Below are positions 1 through 11,763 of a stretch of 64,000 nt of DNA, piece by piece. The notes under the pieces are model-generated. The model worked only from the letters and a program-made list of their open reading frames with translations. It was not told the DNA's origin and did not search any database. Position 1 is the stretch's first letter. Each line of letters opens with the position of its first letter. A program made the position numbers and the translations under genes. This stretch comes from Azadirachta indica. Taxonomy: Eukaryota; Streptophyta; Magnoliopsida; Sapindales; Meliaceae. Location: the NCBI GenBank assembly GCA_022749755.1, contig CM040444.1, forward strand, positions 4,095,009-4,159,008, written 5' to 3'.

Positions 1-467
1 ATAAAAGTAGACGTACACCACAACCAATCATATATAGAAAAACCTAGTGACATGGTTATTAAATATTTGGGCACCGCATCAAATTTACGTTATTTCATGT
101 TGAAACCACACGGCCAATAATGGCTCATCTCTTCTGGTCCCACTACCAAAGATTTAAAGGAGATCATTTTGCCTACCACAGATTCTCTATCTGCTTTATG
201 AATTTGATTTTCTTTCCTTTTGTGCGTCACTATAATGACTTCACTATGAGTGACTTCTGTTTAAGTCCATAGTATATATTATAATAACAATAATAAACAT
301 GACAAACTGATATGATATTTTGATTCGATAAAAACGTAAAATCTAACGTGTATAATTTATAATGTACAGTAATTAATACGTATATTAAATGAAATCTTGA
401 CTACTCGAAGTAGATTAACCCAGTAGCTTAATAACAATTTAAAGTAATTATTAGAAATTGAGAAAAC

Positions 468-655
468 TGTTACAAGGGTTTAATAAAAAAGAAAGAGAAG
501 GTTAACAAAGAGCATCCAAAGGAAAAGAGATTAAGCCATCAGCAGCAAGCACAAAAAGTAACCAGAAGTTCAATAGGCCAGCAGCAGGGAGAAGAATAGC
601 AGCAAGGCAGAGCAGAAATGAAACGGAAATTCAGCAGCAGATTGGTAATTCCTTT
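468..655. repeat. CAG-rich, purine-rich repeat, copy 1
   Basis: A block much richer in purines and CAG triplets than its AT-rich surroundings, with words such as AGCAGCAAGCACAAAAAG and AAACGGAAATTCAGC. Comparable blocks occur at 8045-8300 (which shares AAACGGAAATT) and 16690-17215. I see no long open frame. The three may be remnants of one dispersed element, for example the non-coding interior of an LTR element, but I cannot show its ends. Confidence 0.4.
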
Positions 656-1506
656 CTATGCTAGTGTAAGTTGTACATGCATGGTCCCATCTTTCATAAA
701 GTCAACACCAAAAAAAAAAAAACTCACATTTATCATTATTTTATATATCTTATGCCTATCTTTTTTTTTTATTTAATAATGTATTTTTCATTATTTTTTG
801 TTCTTCTATCTTATGTAAATACTTGTTATTATATGTTGAATTTAGATCCTGATGATCTACATGATTTTAAAATATACGTATGGAAGCCTCCATATGCTTA
901 AATGATAAATTAGCAATGTCACAAGTTAAATTTTTAATGCAATTTAGGGCTAGTTTAGGTCCTATTGTTCTTAAAAGTAGCTAGCCTTAACCTATTATAA
1001 AGTTCATTAACATTTACATCGGGGATCCGGTTGTTAAACTTGACAAAATGATACTTTAAATGTTGTTTCATTAAAATTTAGGGACCTAATTGTTATTACT
1101 CCGTTCTTTTTCTTAATGGTCAATTTTCTATTTTGTTTATAACCTTTACATGAGTGACAGTTTGAGTTAATTCGATAGGAATGCTATGCGAATAAATAGA
1201 TTTTTGGATTAAAAAGAAATGATACAATTAATAAGTAAGTGATAAAAGTGATACATTGAAAAATAGATAATATGAATGTGACACGATTTATAATTATATT
1301 AAATTTAATTTAAAAATCTTAATGCATAAATTTATTTGTCATACAATTATTTATTTGAATATTTATATTATATTAACTTATTTATACTCAAATTTTTTTA
1401 TTTTAAATTTTTCATATTTTAAAAATATTTAGAACTTAAAAAGTATTTAATTCTATGTATAATAAAATGTATTAGCATTTGATAAAGCAATGTTACAAAT
1501 ATCTTT

Positions 1507-1507
<1 letters not shown>

Positions 1508-1538
<31 letters not shown>

Positions 1539-1539
1539 A
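1508..1539. repeat. TA/TG dinucleotide microsatellite
   Basis: A run of TA repeats followed by about ten TG repeats. It is simple sequence and creates a spurious minus-strand open frame rich in Thr-His. Confidence 0.9.
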
Positions 1540-2964
1540 TCCGGTGACAATTTTGAGAGGGTTGAATTAATTCAGTATCTATTAGAAGAAGCTTATTGGC
1601 CGTCCGATTTTTCAACATGAAATTTTTGATTGAAATATAACTGATTAGAGTATATTTTATGGTGAAAATAGGCTTCCTATATTTTTCTTTTAGCTGAATT
1701 AGGGTTAGAACCAAACGTAACATCTCAAAGTTCGTTTAATTGGTATGCCCATATTAGAAAAGACATAAGGTTGGGCCACAGAGCTAATGCCTCGACAATA
1801 TCTAAACGCACCCCATTTGCTTATTGAAGCACATCGTTTTATATAACTAAGTGACAAACTTTTATTGAATTAAAATTTTGAGAATTCTATTGATAAGAAA
1901 CTTCAACTTAATTTTTTTTTTTTTTTATGGTTTGCTTCAAAATGTTTTGCATGTATTTAAATTATTTTACGTTTATTTTTTTTTTAATTTTGTGATGCAT
2001 AACAACTCTTGTCGCTCTTCGTAACATAATATTCTTTGACACATTAATATATATTAATTACGTCAAACCTAGTGATTCTGACTATTCACAAGAAAGCAAA
2101 GTGACAAAAATGAAAAATGCCAATAAAAAATTATCAACAAAAATATTTCAGTGAAGATGTCAACTATACAATTTAGATTTGTCTCGGTCCAACTGTCTTA
2201 CCTTTTGGATCTTACCCCAAAAATAATCTTTTATAACTCAATTTAGTATGCGTTTTAATCATTTTTTATAAGATAATTATTTAGAAAAAACGTTGAGTTG
2301 TAATTTTTTTTATTAATTTTTTTTATAAGTGATCTCTAAGTCAAAGCTTAGAGATATTAAAAAATAATAATCTTTTATTAACTGAAAAACGTTTATTCAA
2401 TTTTTAAGAAAAGAACCAAGGTACTACTGATATATCGTACACACTTCATTTTACCCAATTCTTTTAAGTTTTCCTTCTTTGCAACGTTCGAATTTTCCTT
2501 ATGTTTTTCTCTAATTTAGATAATTATAATGAACATAAATAAGAAGCAAGATATATCTATAGATGTACCTCTAAAGTAGCTTTGCCTTAAAACAAATACA
2601 CTTCCAGTCAACCAACGTAGAGTTATGTTCTGGTCCACCCTCCGAAGCAGAAGCTAGGGTTCACTAGACTCACACAATCATTTGGGAACGTAAGATAATC
2701 CAATAAAGAATATAATTATATTATTTATTTTATGTAAATTATAAACATGAAAATATTATACAAAATTGTTTGGGCCGGGGATTTTTTTATGCAACGAATT
2801 ACAAAATCATGCATCTGTAAATCTTCACACAAACGCTACTAATCTACATATGAACTTAAAATCATATTCTGAAGTGAAATAAAATAAAATAAAATAAAAT
2901 AAATAATTCCCTAGCAGATCTGTAAGCTCACACCGGCAATCCTTGCGGCCGTTGAGTCACCATG

Positions 2965-3595
2965 TTAATCACCTTGAAGCCAATTCAAAATGTTGAAGAC
3001 AAATGGCTTTAAAAAATCGTGATAAAGCCAACGCCAAGCGACCAGAAAGAGTATGCGATATTGGTTGACAGAAACACCGATGATTGCACAAGTCCATGCA
3101 ACTCGTAATATGATATAAGCAGCAGAGCCTGAAACGAAGGTGGAAACCAACGAGACTGATGAAAGAGATCCCGAGATAACAGCAGTGAGGCCCCAGTTCG
3201 ATAACTGGGAGCGATTTCCACGACTTTGTCGAGACTTCACGTCGGCTGCAAACGCAAAGCGGTAGAAGATTATGGCTAATAGAAAAGAGAGAATATTTGC
3301 AGCGTGCGTCACGAGCAAGGGCCTTGTTGTGCCTTGAGCGTTGGCGCAGACAATACCGATAAGCGCCGAATGAGAAAAGCAAAAATGTTCGGATATGACA
3401 TCGAGGAAAAGAAATTCGCTCACTGCACATAGAGAAATCATTAATGGAGTCGTTAGTAGATTTCTCTTTAATAGGAGAAGAAGTGGGCCAATAAAAGCAT
3501 AAGTATTACATTGTAATTATAATATTCCCAAAAAAAAAAAAAAATACTCACCTTGGATTGTTATGATGACAACAGTTGCAATGCCAGCTTTGCAT
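2965..3595 (-). pseudogene. Orphan membrane-protein family, copy 1 (frameshifted)
   Basis: I do not recognise this family. There are two exons on the minus strand. Exon 1 (3552-3595) encodes a short start, MQSWHCNCCHHNNP, and ends at a good GTGAGT donor. Exon 2 is 2965-3422 after a GCAG acceptor. Compared with the copy at 27.6 kb, one base is missing near 3361-3372. The beginning of exon 2 (SERISFSSMSYP) and the remainder (ALIGIVCANAQG...NWLQGD) are therefore in different frames. The longer frame has about four hydrophobic stretches (near ALIGIV, ILSFLLAIIFYRF, LTAVISGSLSSVSLV, AAYIILRVAW) and ends in a WLYHDFLKPF...NWLQG motif shared by all copies. It is probably a recent pseudogene, unless translation starts downstream. 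A (CTTCT)n tract and palindromic TAGCTAGC words lie upstream. Confidence 0.7.
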
Positions 3596-3784
3596 CTTAG
3601 GTTGGTTTTTTCTTCTGGAAAGTATTAAAGAATTCGAAATATGGAAATTAAAACAGGCAGTAATTAAGCAGAAGAAAGCGAGAGAGCATATATAGCTAGT
3701 TACAGCTAGCTATACATGAGTTAGGTTTCAAAGGACCACCTAGTTATAGCTAGCTACTTGCCGACAATTCCAATTTATGCCCCT

Positions 3785-3815
3785 TTCTTCTCTTCTCTTC
3801 TCTTCTCTTCTCTTG
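3785..3815. repeat. (CTTCT)n pentanucleotide microsatellite
   Basis: About six CTTCT units upstream of the copy-1 orphan gene. The partner duplication at about 12952-12970 has a shorter, interrupted version. Another pentanucleotide run, (AAAAT)n, lies at 2877-2902 downstream of the gene. Confidence 0.9.
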
Positions 3816-5230
3816 AGGCCCTAGGGATGGTAAAATCCTTTATGGATTTTAGACCGTATGGAGATTTGCCTCAAATAAAATAAAATTAGAATGATATAAT
3901 AAGAAATGAGACAAAAAATAAATGGTGATTAATCCTCATATTAATAATAGGGTAAGAAACAATTTAGTACTTCTTACTCTATCCTTATCCCATTCCCATA
4001 TGTATATAATAAAATATTATGATTGTTATTTTTAAAATAAATATATATATGCAGTAATATTTAATTAAAAAAATTATAATTCATAATTTTTTTCTTATCA
4101 AGTGCTAAAATTTATATTTTTAATATAATTATCACATATAAATAATACATAATATATTAATGAATTTTTAATTAGTATTTAAACTCAATAAATGCAAAAA
4201 TAAAAAAAAAATAAGTGCGGATGGAGAATCTATTCCCTATATAGGGATTTTCCATCCCCGCCTTATTATATCTTATTGAAAAATAGGGTAAAAAATAAAG
4301 TTCAAAATTAAAATAGGGTGGGGAATGAGAAAGATCTCTTTACCCCCACCATACCCTATTGTCATCCTTGTCAAGCCCCTACTTCTTCCTCTCTAATCTT
4401 TTACCAATTAAATTTCTTCCAAGGAGTTGTACTGAAGATTGTATTTTCTATTGTGCATAGGGAAGATTAATTTATTTTCTGAAAATATTCATCATTAAAA
4501 GATTAATGCATTTAATAATTTATAATCATATGCATACTTCGGTACCTAATTAGGGCTTGTTTGCCTATGCTAATAATTAGCACTAAAAATAAATATTAAA
4601 CAAATATAAGTATATAAATTCTTAACAATTTAATTAGTATTAAAGCCAATTTTAATTCATTGTACAATTATTATGATTTAAAAACTTACTAAAATGCAAA
4701 AAAATAGTAAAATAATAGTTCGAGAATTTACGCATAACATTAAGTATATTTTACTAAAATATAAAATATATGCTAATAATAAACTCTTTTTTCTCGCACA
4801 CTATTCAGAAGGTCTAATCTCTCGCCTTTTGTTCAATTAACTAATATCGATGGATAACTTTCTCTAAAACAAACAAAAAGCAAAGAGAAAAAGCATATTT
4901 TTAAGCTGTCGTTTAAAAGTGGGCACGATTCCTTTCAGACAAGCTTCCACAATTTTTCACTTAGGATTAATTGTATTCCCACGTGTAAGTATTAGTTACA
5001 TCAAACGATTAAGTCTCTTGGTAGTCCAAAAGATTTACTTTCAAAGGTCGTGTATGTCAACCAAACCCCTAAAGTGAAATCAGCGTAAAGAAAGAGCAAT
5101 AGAGAGGACCAACCTACAAAAACAAAATGGTCCCTCCTCAGTTGGTCGTCCGTAATATCAAATAAATCATTTTTATATTTGATAAATTTATTGAGGGATA
5201 TAATCATAACGGTCCTCCTATTCAATTGCT

Positions 5231-6020
5231 TCAACTATTTTTGAGCACTTTTTTCAAAAATTCGTGTAAAACAACTAGTGATATCGTATGCACCAATTGC
5301 CATTCAACTAATGAGCATGTGGATATTGAAGTTCCATAGGTGGTTCTGATCTTTTGAAGCAGTATTTCACCTGCTTCAATAATCTTTCGCAGAAATTGAA
5401 ATTGAATGTCGATATGTTTTGTTCGGCTGTGATAAACTTGGTTTCTAGCCAAATCAATATCACTTTGGCTATCATAATACACACTAATATTTTTCTGGAT
5501 AACTCCCAAATCTTCAAGTAACCCTCAAAGCCAAATAGCTTCTTTAACAGCCTCTATAACTGCCATTTACTATGCTTCTGTGGTAGACAAAGCAATTGTT
5601 GACTATAGGGTAGATTTCCAACTCATTGGTGCTCGAGTAAGAGTAAAAACATATTCAATAGTTGATCGACGCTTATCCAAATCACCAGCGTAATTAGAAT
5701 CAACATATTCAAGCACATGTTGACCAAAAATCTTATCCTGCTCAAACACTAAACCAACAACTGCCAATGTTCTTTTCCGAGAATTATGCATAAACCTACT
5801 CATAACTCTAACCACTTGTGAAATGTTAGGCCTCGTTTATACTATATGATGTAGGACAATTTTAGAATTTAATTAGTTTAGGAAATCTTTTATTCTTACC
5901 AATTTAATTTGTTATTGAATTCTTAATTTTCTAAAATTGTCCTACATCAGTTTATATCCCACCCGCTATCCCGCCTGCGTCACTATAGCATACATCAAGC
6001 TACCCATTGCATTTGAGTAT
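5231..6020 (-). pseudogene. Ty1-copia polymerase remnant (RT C-terminus and RNase H)
   Basis: Reading the minus strand from high to low coordinates gives copia landmarks. YSNAMGSLMYAIV lies near 6000, SRFMHN near 5800, then YVDSNYAGDLDKRRS, where copia RNase H normally reads YVDSDYAGDLD, followed by VFTLTRAPMSWKSTL. Further on come YYDSQSDIDLARNQVYHSRT and KHIDIQFQFLRKII, the usual RNase H end. Frames are broken between these pieces, part of the RNase H region is deleted, and a small MITE sits inside (5847-5949). No LTRs, integrase or gag are visible, so this is a dead fragment. It stops at about 5231, where ordinary duplicated flank begins. Confidence 0.85.
5847..5949. mobile_element. 103-bp MITE nested in the copia remnant
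   Basis: Terminal inverted repeats are plain to see: TGATGTAGGACAATTTTAGA at the left end and its near-perfect reverse complement, TCTAAAATTGTCCTACATCA read on the plus strand, at the right end, with a short AT-rich middle. Copia coding sequence resumes on both sides. I could not define a clean target-site duplication, although GTTTATA occurs on both flanks, so the superfamily is open. Confidence 0.75.
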
Positions 6021-8044
6021 GGAACCTTTGACATAAACTTCTATCTGTGTTATACAGTTTTTTAATTCTTTTCTCATAAATCACAATTTTTAACTTAAAC
6101 ATAATGACAAAAATATTATAAAAAAATGATTAATTGTATGTTTTGACCTTAATATATGATTTAGCTTAAAAGTCCTTTCTTTCTTTTATTTTGATAATTA
6201 TAAGAGAATATTTCAAAATTTTTAAAAGTTAAAATGTTAATTACCTAGTTTGAGCCATTTGCTTCGTGGATTTTCCCCCCAGTAAAAAATGGCAAGTTCG
6301 TTCAAATAATTAAGCTTGAAAAAAGGTGGTTTCATCAGCTAACTATATATTTATTTCTATATAAGCACTTATGGAAAAGCACTTTGTCGTAATGAGCTTA
6401 CGCTGGAAAATATTTGGCAGATTTTTATCTCAAAATTGCAATATATTTTTCCAAAGGATAGCTTAATACAATGTGCTGTATATTTTTCTTGACTTGCAAT
6501 ACATAGACAGATATGAATAATGTCTCCGAATATCCAATAATTGCTTGTTTAGAAATTTGTTCGCCCGTGCGGTGTACATGATTCCCTTTGAGTAGCAAAC
6601 CTAAAATTTTCTTTCCTTTTTTTAATCGAAAGAAAAATTCTCTTGATAAATAATTTGGTGCATGTACTTAATGGTTAAAATTAAATATAATATATATAAT
6701 TAATGCATATTAATATATGTATGTATAAATAATAAAACACAATGAATGCATATAGCGCAATTCTGTAACATTGACTAATTAGTAGAGCTCTCATTATAAA
6801 TTGACGAACGAGACAACATCACATGATAGTATTGATCACTAAAACAAGATCAAGATTCCAGCTAAATCATTTCTCATTTATCTCTATAGAAGTGTAATGA
6901 AGTTTAACTTGATATATAGCAATAAATTCATAAAACAAACGAGAAAAATCATGATAAGTAACTCTTTTTTCTTCCGTAGTGTGAACTAAGGCTAGTGTTT
7001 TTTCTTATGTTTTAGCCCCAATAAAAGACCAGTAAATGGAGATTTATTAATTCTTTGATTAGTATTTATTCTCTTGTCTTCAGGTTCCACTGCTAGACCC
7101 CAAGCATATCCTTCTAACATTTTTGGATTGTGGATTAATTGAAAATTATTAATGCCAAAATACTTTTGCCTTTCGTCAAATTCGCATTAACACAACAACA
7201 ACAACAATAATAATAATAATAATTGTGAAATAGATGCTTTCAAATCTAATTTTAAGATTAACAGTAATAAGTTTATGTCTTTTACAATGTACATCAAGTA
7301 TGAGAGAGTATACTGTCATGCTTGTATATCAATCTAATTTTGAGTTTTGTTACATTAATTAACATAAAATTTGGATAAGAGAAAGAAGTTAATTGATAAC
7401 AAACTTATATTGTTGGGGATTTGTATAAAGAGATAAAGAGAGAATTGTGAATCGAAATAGAGGTTTATGAAAACCTTTTCGGTGTGTGGTTCAAGTGATT
7501 ATAAATGCAAAATTAAGAATAGACTTTTATCATTTAAGCCTCTGAGTTTTCTTTTCTTTTCCCCCCCTTACATTAAGGAAAATTTGCTCACTCTCTCTAT
7601 TTTCTCTCATTATTTTTTATGGAGATCTTTTGAATTAATTGTTGTAAAAAGAGTGTTAAGAATAAAGTAATAATTGATATATATATTTATATATATCAAA
7701 TCTCATTCTAAATAATAGGGCATTTATAGTAATATATTTTTTTAATTTCTAAAGTTTTTTATCACACAATTTTACCACATGATAAATCTCACATCATTTG
7801 ACATATCTTACATCGTTTTATTGGTTTTAAATAATACGAGAAAATTAGCATTTTTGCCTTCTATGTGGCTACTCTGAAGAACTATTCAAAGAGTGAAAGG
7901 TCATCTTATGCATCCTTTATTGAACACATCAATTAGAAATAAACCGATCAATTTCGTTCTTTGTTTCACATAACTGTACTTTACAATTCACTTGTGATTC
8001 GACGTTTTCTTTTCTAAAATAAAACTATGTAGATGTTCCAAATT
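6021..8044. other. AT-rich intergenic stretch
   Basis: I find no gene. Short AAC/AAT triplet runs occur near 7193-7222. A purine-rich segment at 7413-7500 (beginning TGTTGGGGATTTG) looks a little like the start of an LTR, but I cannot find a matching end. Confidence 0.5.
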
Positions 8045-8300
8045 AAGCCTGCAGATGTGGTGACAAGTTAGCATCAAGTAGCCACCAGCGGCAGCAACAG
8101 AGAAAAGCAGCAGCAGAAACAATAAAGAAGATCAAATTCCACCTCCCAGATTCAACAAAAGCAGCAGCAACATGAAAGCAGCAGGGAAAGGCAGTAAAGA
8201 AGTGTTGCAGATGAGAAACACTGCAGGAACGGAAAAGAAAAGAAGCACAAGACAAAGATTTATGTAAAACGGAAATTGGCGAACCCTATCAGTCCTTATG
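8045..8300. repeat. CAG-rich, purine-rich repeat, copy 2
   Basis: A dense run of CAGCAG and GCAGCAGAAAC type words in AT-rich surroundings, ending in AAACGGAAATTGGCGAACC. It resembles 468-655 and 16690-17215. Its minus strand is open for about 70 codons, giving a Cys/Phe/Ser-rich peptide that is a by-product of the CAG bias and not a convincing protein. Confidence 0.4.
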
Positions 8301-8517
8301 ATGTTATTCTACAAATAAAACACACGAGTCATCGTCACAGAATTACTGTGGCGTTATTTAATATATTTATTTATCATTCACTCCATCGATAAAAGTGCTA
8401 CATTCCTTCGATACAAAGTTTTCCAGCTCTCTTTCTTTCTTTTCTGTAGTACATTATTTAGCCCTAATATGTCACCACACAACTATGTTCCCCACTATGT
8501 ATCATATACACATATAA

Positions 8518-9383
8518 TTAAACGGGGAGCTGTTGCTGCTCTTTGAAGCTGTTGTTACCTTGAAACCAATTCCAAATATCGGAGAAGATGGTGTTCTCTC
8601 GAAGCCAATTCGAAATATTGGAGAGAAATTTCTTCAGGATTTCGTAGTAAAGCCAACAAGAAGCATTCTGAAACAATCTACCATATTGATAGACATGAAT
8701 GATAATAGCAGCAGAAGTCCATGCAACATATAAAATGATATAACTGATAGAGTGTGGAAGAAAGATGGAGATGACCGACACTGACGAAAGAGATCCCGAT
8801 ACAACAGCAATAACGCCCCAGATTTTGAATGAAGAATTTGTTTGACACTGTCGAGAATTGTAATCAGCAGCAAGTGCACAGCAATATACGACTGAGGCTA
8901 TCAAGAAAGTACAAATATTTTGTAAGTATGTTTCGGACAAAGGCTTAGAACTGCCTTGAACGCTCGCACCAAGAATATCAACCAGTGCTGGGATGAGATA
9001 TCCAAAAATTTTGGGGTATTGCCTGAAGCTTAAGAAACTTAATTGGTCACTGCAAAATCACGACAAATTATGTTGATCAACTGAATAAGCCGAGAAAAAA
9101 ATTCTAATTTCACACATTTATAAATAATAATTGCCTCATGTCTATATAAAAATAGCAAAGAAAGAAAGAACTCTGTCTAGAACCAACGTTAAGATCTACT
9201 TAAAAATGATGTCGACAATGGAGATTTTGCATTATTTCCATCTCTTAGGATAAATAATAGTAATAATACAAGCAAAATTGAGAAGGAAAAAGAAAATGAT
9301 CATAAGTAGAGTGGCAAGAAAGAAAATTATAATTGCCTTAAAGGATTTTGATTATGAAAATTGCTGCCGCTGTCTTTAATCAT
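8518..9383 (-). CDS. Orphan membrane-protein family, copy 2
   Basis: I do not recognise the family. Exon 1 is 9337-9383 (MIKDSGSNFHNQNPL) and exon 2 is 8518-9049, joining in phase 2 to give about 192 residues with no internal stop. The acceptor is TTTTGCAG. The donor reads AAG|GCAATT, a GC instead of GT, so splicing would be of the rarer GC-AG class or may fail. The body has hydrophobic stretches around YLIPALVDILGASV, FLIASVVYCCALAA, VIAVVSGSLSSVSVISIFL and ISYIILYVAWTSAAIII, suggesting four membrane spans. Near the C-terminus the ISNWL/IWNWF unit is duplicated (about 42 bp repeated at 8560-8625), making this copy longer than the 164-residue copy at 27.6 kb. It may be functional, but the donor makes that uncertain. 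Confidence 0.55.
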
Positions 9384-9539
9384 CTATAGTTTCTTCTTCC
9401 GAAAACTCTTATCAAGGCATTGTTTATATAGTCAGAAAACTTTTTTCTTTTACCTTTTTTAGTTTCTGACCTAGGTACAAAGCTAAGAGAGCTCTGCAAA
9501 TTTTCTCTTTTGCTATGTTAACCAAACTCTAGAAAAGAA

Positions 9540-9680
9540 AAGTGATTGCGTCTTTACCACAATAGTCCTTAAATTAACAGCAAGTTAACGGAAATGGATG
9601 TCTCCAAAGATGTATGTGTGCATTGTCCTTAGTTTCGTTTTAAGTGTTAAAATCTTAAAATTGAAAGGAGGTATGTTTAA
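9540..9680. repeat. Dispersed repeat with GTGCATT...GTGTTAAAA core
   Basis: This block (AACGGAAATGGATGTCTCC...TGTGTGCATT...AAGTGTTAAAATCTTAAA) resembles 22000-22095 in the same orientation, and 20115-20265 in reverse complement. Weaker relatives occur around 30290-30375 and 38830-38930. It is probably a small mobile-element fragment. No coding content is visible. Confidence 0.5.
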
Positions 9681-11763
9681 AACCCCTTTGCTTTATTTAT
9701 CTTTGTTTTCCCAGAATGCTAAAGCTAAGCGCCAGTGCGATCTCTCCTCCTAAGCCCATTTAATGACGTGAAATATTTTAGTGAACTGTACCATGAAACT
9801 TAGAAGTTTTCTTCATTTTTTTAATAGAATTATTTTTAATATGTTACTCTAAAATTACTTGTATTTTATTACAGTATAACAATTATTCTAATGTTATATT
9901 ATAATAAAAAAATTGAAAATATTTCACTGAACTACAACTTTTTAACGTTTGTTCAAACAAATTTAACAGTGTAAGGAAAAAATCTATTTAAAAAATAATG
10001 TAAAATTTTTATAATAAAATAAGAATATTGTAAACAATTCATACCTTCAAAAAAAATTTAGAAAACTCTACTCCCAAAAACTTAAATTTTAAATTTTTTC
10101 AATAACAAAATAATTTTTTTAATTTTTAATATCTTTTGTCTAGTGTCAACGACTAAATGACATCTAAAAATTAAAAAAAAAATTAGTATTAAAAATAACC
10201 CTTAAGACTAATGACATCTAAAAATTAAAAAAAAAATTAGTATTAAAAATAACCCTTAAGACTAATGACAAAGTTAAATCAAACAGGTATTTAAAACTTT
10301 TAATATTTTATGAGTAAAAATTTTCACTTTCATTTAAATTTTTTTAAAAAAAAATTTAAGTTATATATAAATTTTAAAAAAATAAGGAAAAGGCGTCTTC
10401 TTTCTCCACCGAACATTTAACAAAAGCATATCAGAAAGGAATAAAATAATTATATATTAATATTATTAAAAATAGACAACACAGTTCCATTACGTTCAGC
10501 CCAAATCCAAACTAAACACTGATTACGTTGTATGCATGACGACCTAACTCTTAAAAGAGGAATTATTAAAATTAATAAATTGCTAACATATTGGAGTGGG
10601 TCTCGAAGAAAGAATACTCATTTAAAACGCAGAATAAAGAACAAAACACAAACCCATCTAAAATCTGAGTGTAGGACTCCACATTATGTGTGGAGATTCT
10701 TCGCTAAGCATTGGTTATTTTAGTTAATGACAGAGATTGGCTGGGTTTTCAAATTTTGATGATTTCAGACAAATGGTGTATGACTCAGATAGCCTTTGGA
10801 TTTTGATGCTCCATATTTTTATTACGGGATTGACTAAAACACATTAATTAATTAATTAATTAATTTTTCTCCATCTCTTTTGTGGTAAATCTTTAATTCT
10901 TCAGTTGTAATTTTCAATAGATTTAAACTTTTTTCGGATTAAAATTGTCTGTCTTATTCTGTCTGGGCCCACAACCGCCCCACATGTCACGTTCGTTGTT
11001 GGACAGAAAGTAGCCTGCATCTCTTCCAACACTGAGTTCGAGTCATATAATGCTAGCCAGTTTGTCATTTTAATATTTTCGGCTACGATTTCTAACTTTC
11101 TTTTGTATTTTTAAGGTCTAACTCAAAAGTTAAAAATTATTAACAAAGCAATTATGATTATATTTAATTATTTAGTAAATTATTTAAATATTTTTAACTA
11201 TTTGTTTAATTATAAAATTTGAGTTATTTATGCAAAACTTTTGTCGTTATTATAAATAGGATATTCCTACTTTTCGTTATTAAGTTTATAATTAATAGAA
11301 AATTTTCTTTCATTTTGTTTATCACGAAATTATCATCGTTTAGCTCAGGAACTTTCAAGTCATGTATTTGAATTAGAAGAAATCTTATCTCTAGAATGAT
11401 ATCTAGCTCATGGCATTACAAAATTGAATGATATTTGGCCCTCCATATTCTATTAGATGTTTTGTGTTTCATATTTCATAGTCTTAAGTCTTGTTTTAAT
11501 TTTTTAAATTTTATGTGAGAGATTTTTGTTTCTATATAACATGTTTCAATTAATTTATCATTGTGTTAATTAAATCTTATTTAACACAATCAAGTCCCCT
11601 TTTTTCCATATTATTTTCATCTGTTGATTCTGTTTTGCCAAAACAGAAAGATGGTTTGTTCTTATATTGCCAAATTTAGCAGCACGCAGGCTGTGATAAT
11701 AATTTTTTTAAGAAAATTCTTTCTAGTAAATGTAGGAATCTCTAAAAACCGCACAGTATTTTA
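9681..11763. other. AT-rich intergenic stretch with a tandem repeat
   Basis: No gene was found. At 10151-10270 a unit of about 54 bp, beginning GACTAATGACATCTAAAAAT, is present twice plus the start of a third copy. The two full units are nearly identical, so this is a recent event. An (ATTA)n run sits at 10845-10864. Confidence 0.6.

Larger units (their letters stand above)
1..1925. other. Gene-free AT-rich left flank
   Basis: I find no coding region here. Short open frames (for example 671-901) are low-complexity and match nothing I recognise. The stretch holds the CAG-rich patch at 468-655, listed separately, and a TA/TG microsatellite near 1508-1539. Confidence 0.6.
1926..5345. repeat. 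Segmental duplication, copy 1 (partner 11764-13923)
   Basis: The order and sequence of landmarks match 11764-13923 in the same orientation. Shared words include TTGCATGTATTTAAATTATT near the left end, CTAGGGTTCACTAGACTCAC at about 2650/12420, GCATATATA near 3690/12853, and GTGGGCACGA near 4920/13480. This copy keeps about 600 bp (roughly 2890-3490) with exon 2 of the orphan membrane-protein gene. The partner lacks that piece. The right end includes the last part of the copia remnant, so that insertion predates the duplication. Confidence 0.85.

Noticed and set aside
2969..3430. Second, overlapping frame of 153 codons in orphan copy 1
   Set aside because: The family-conserved hydrophobic protein lies in the other frame for most of the length. 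Only the first few codons belong here, which is the effect of the frameshift.
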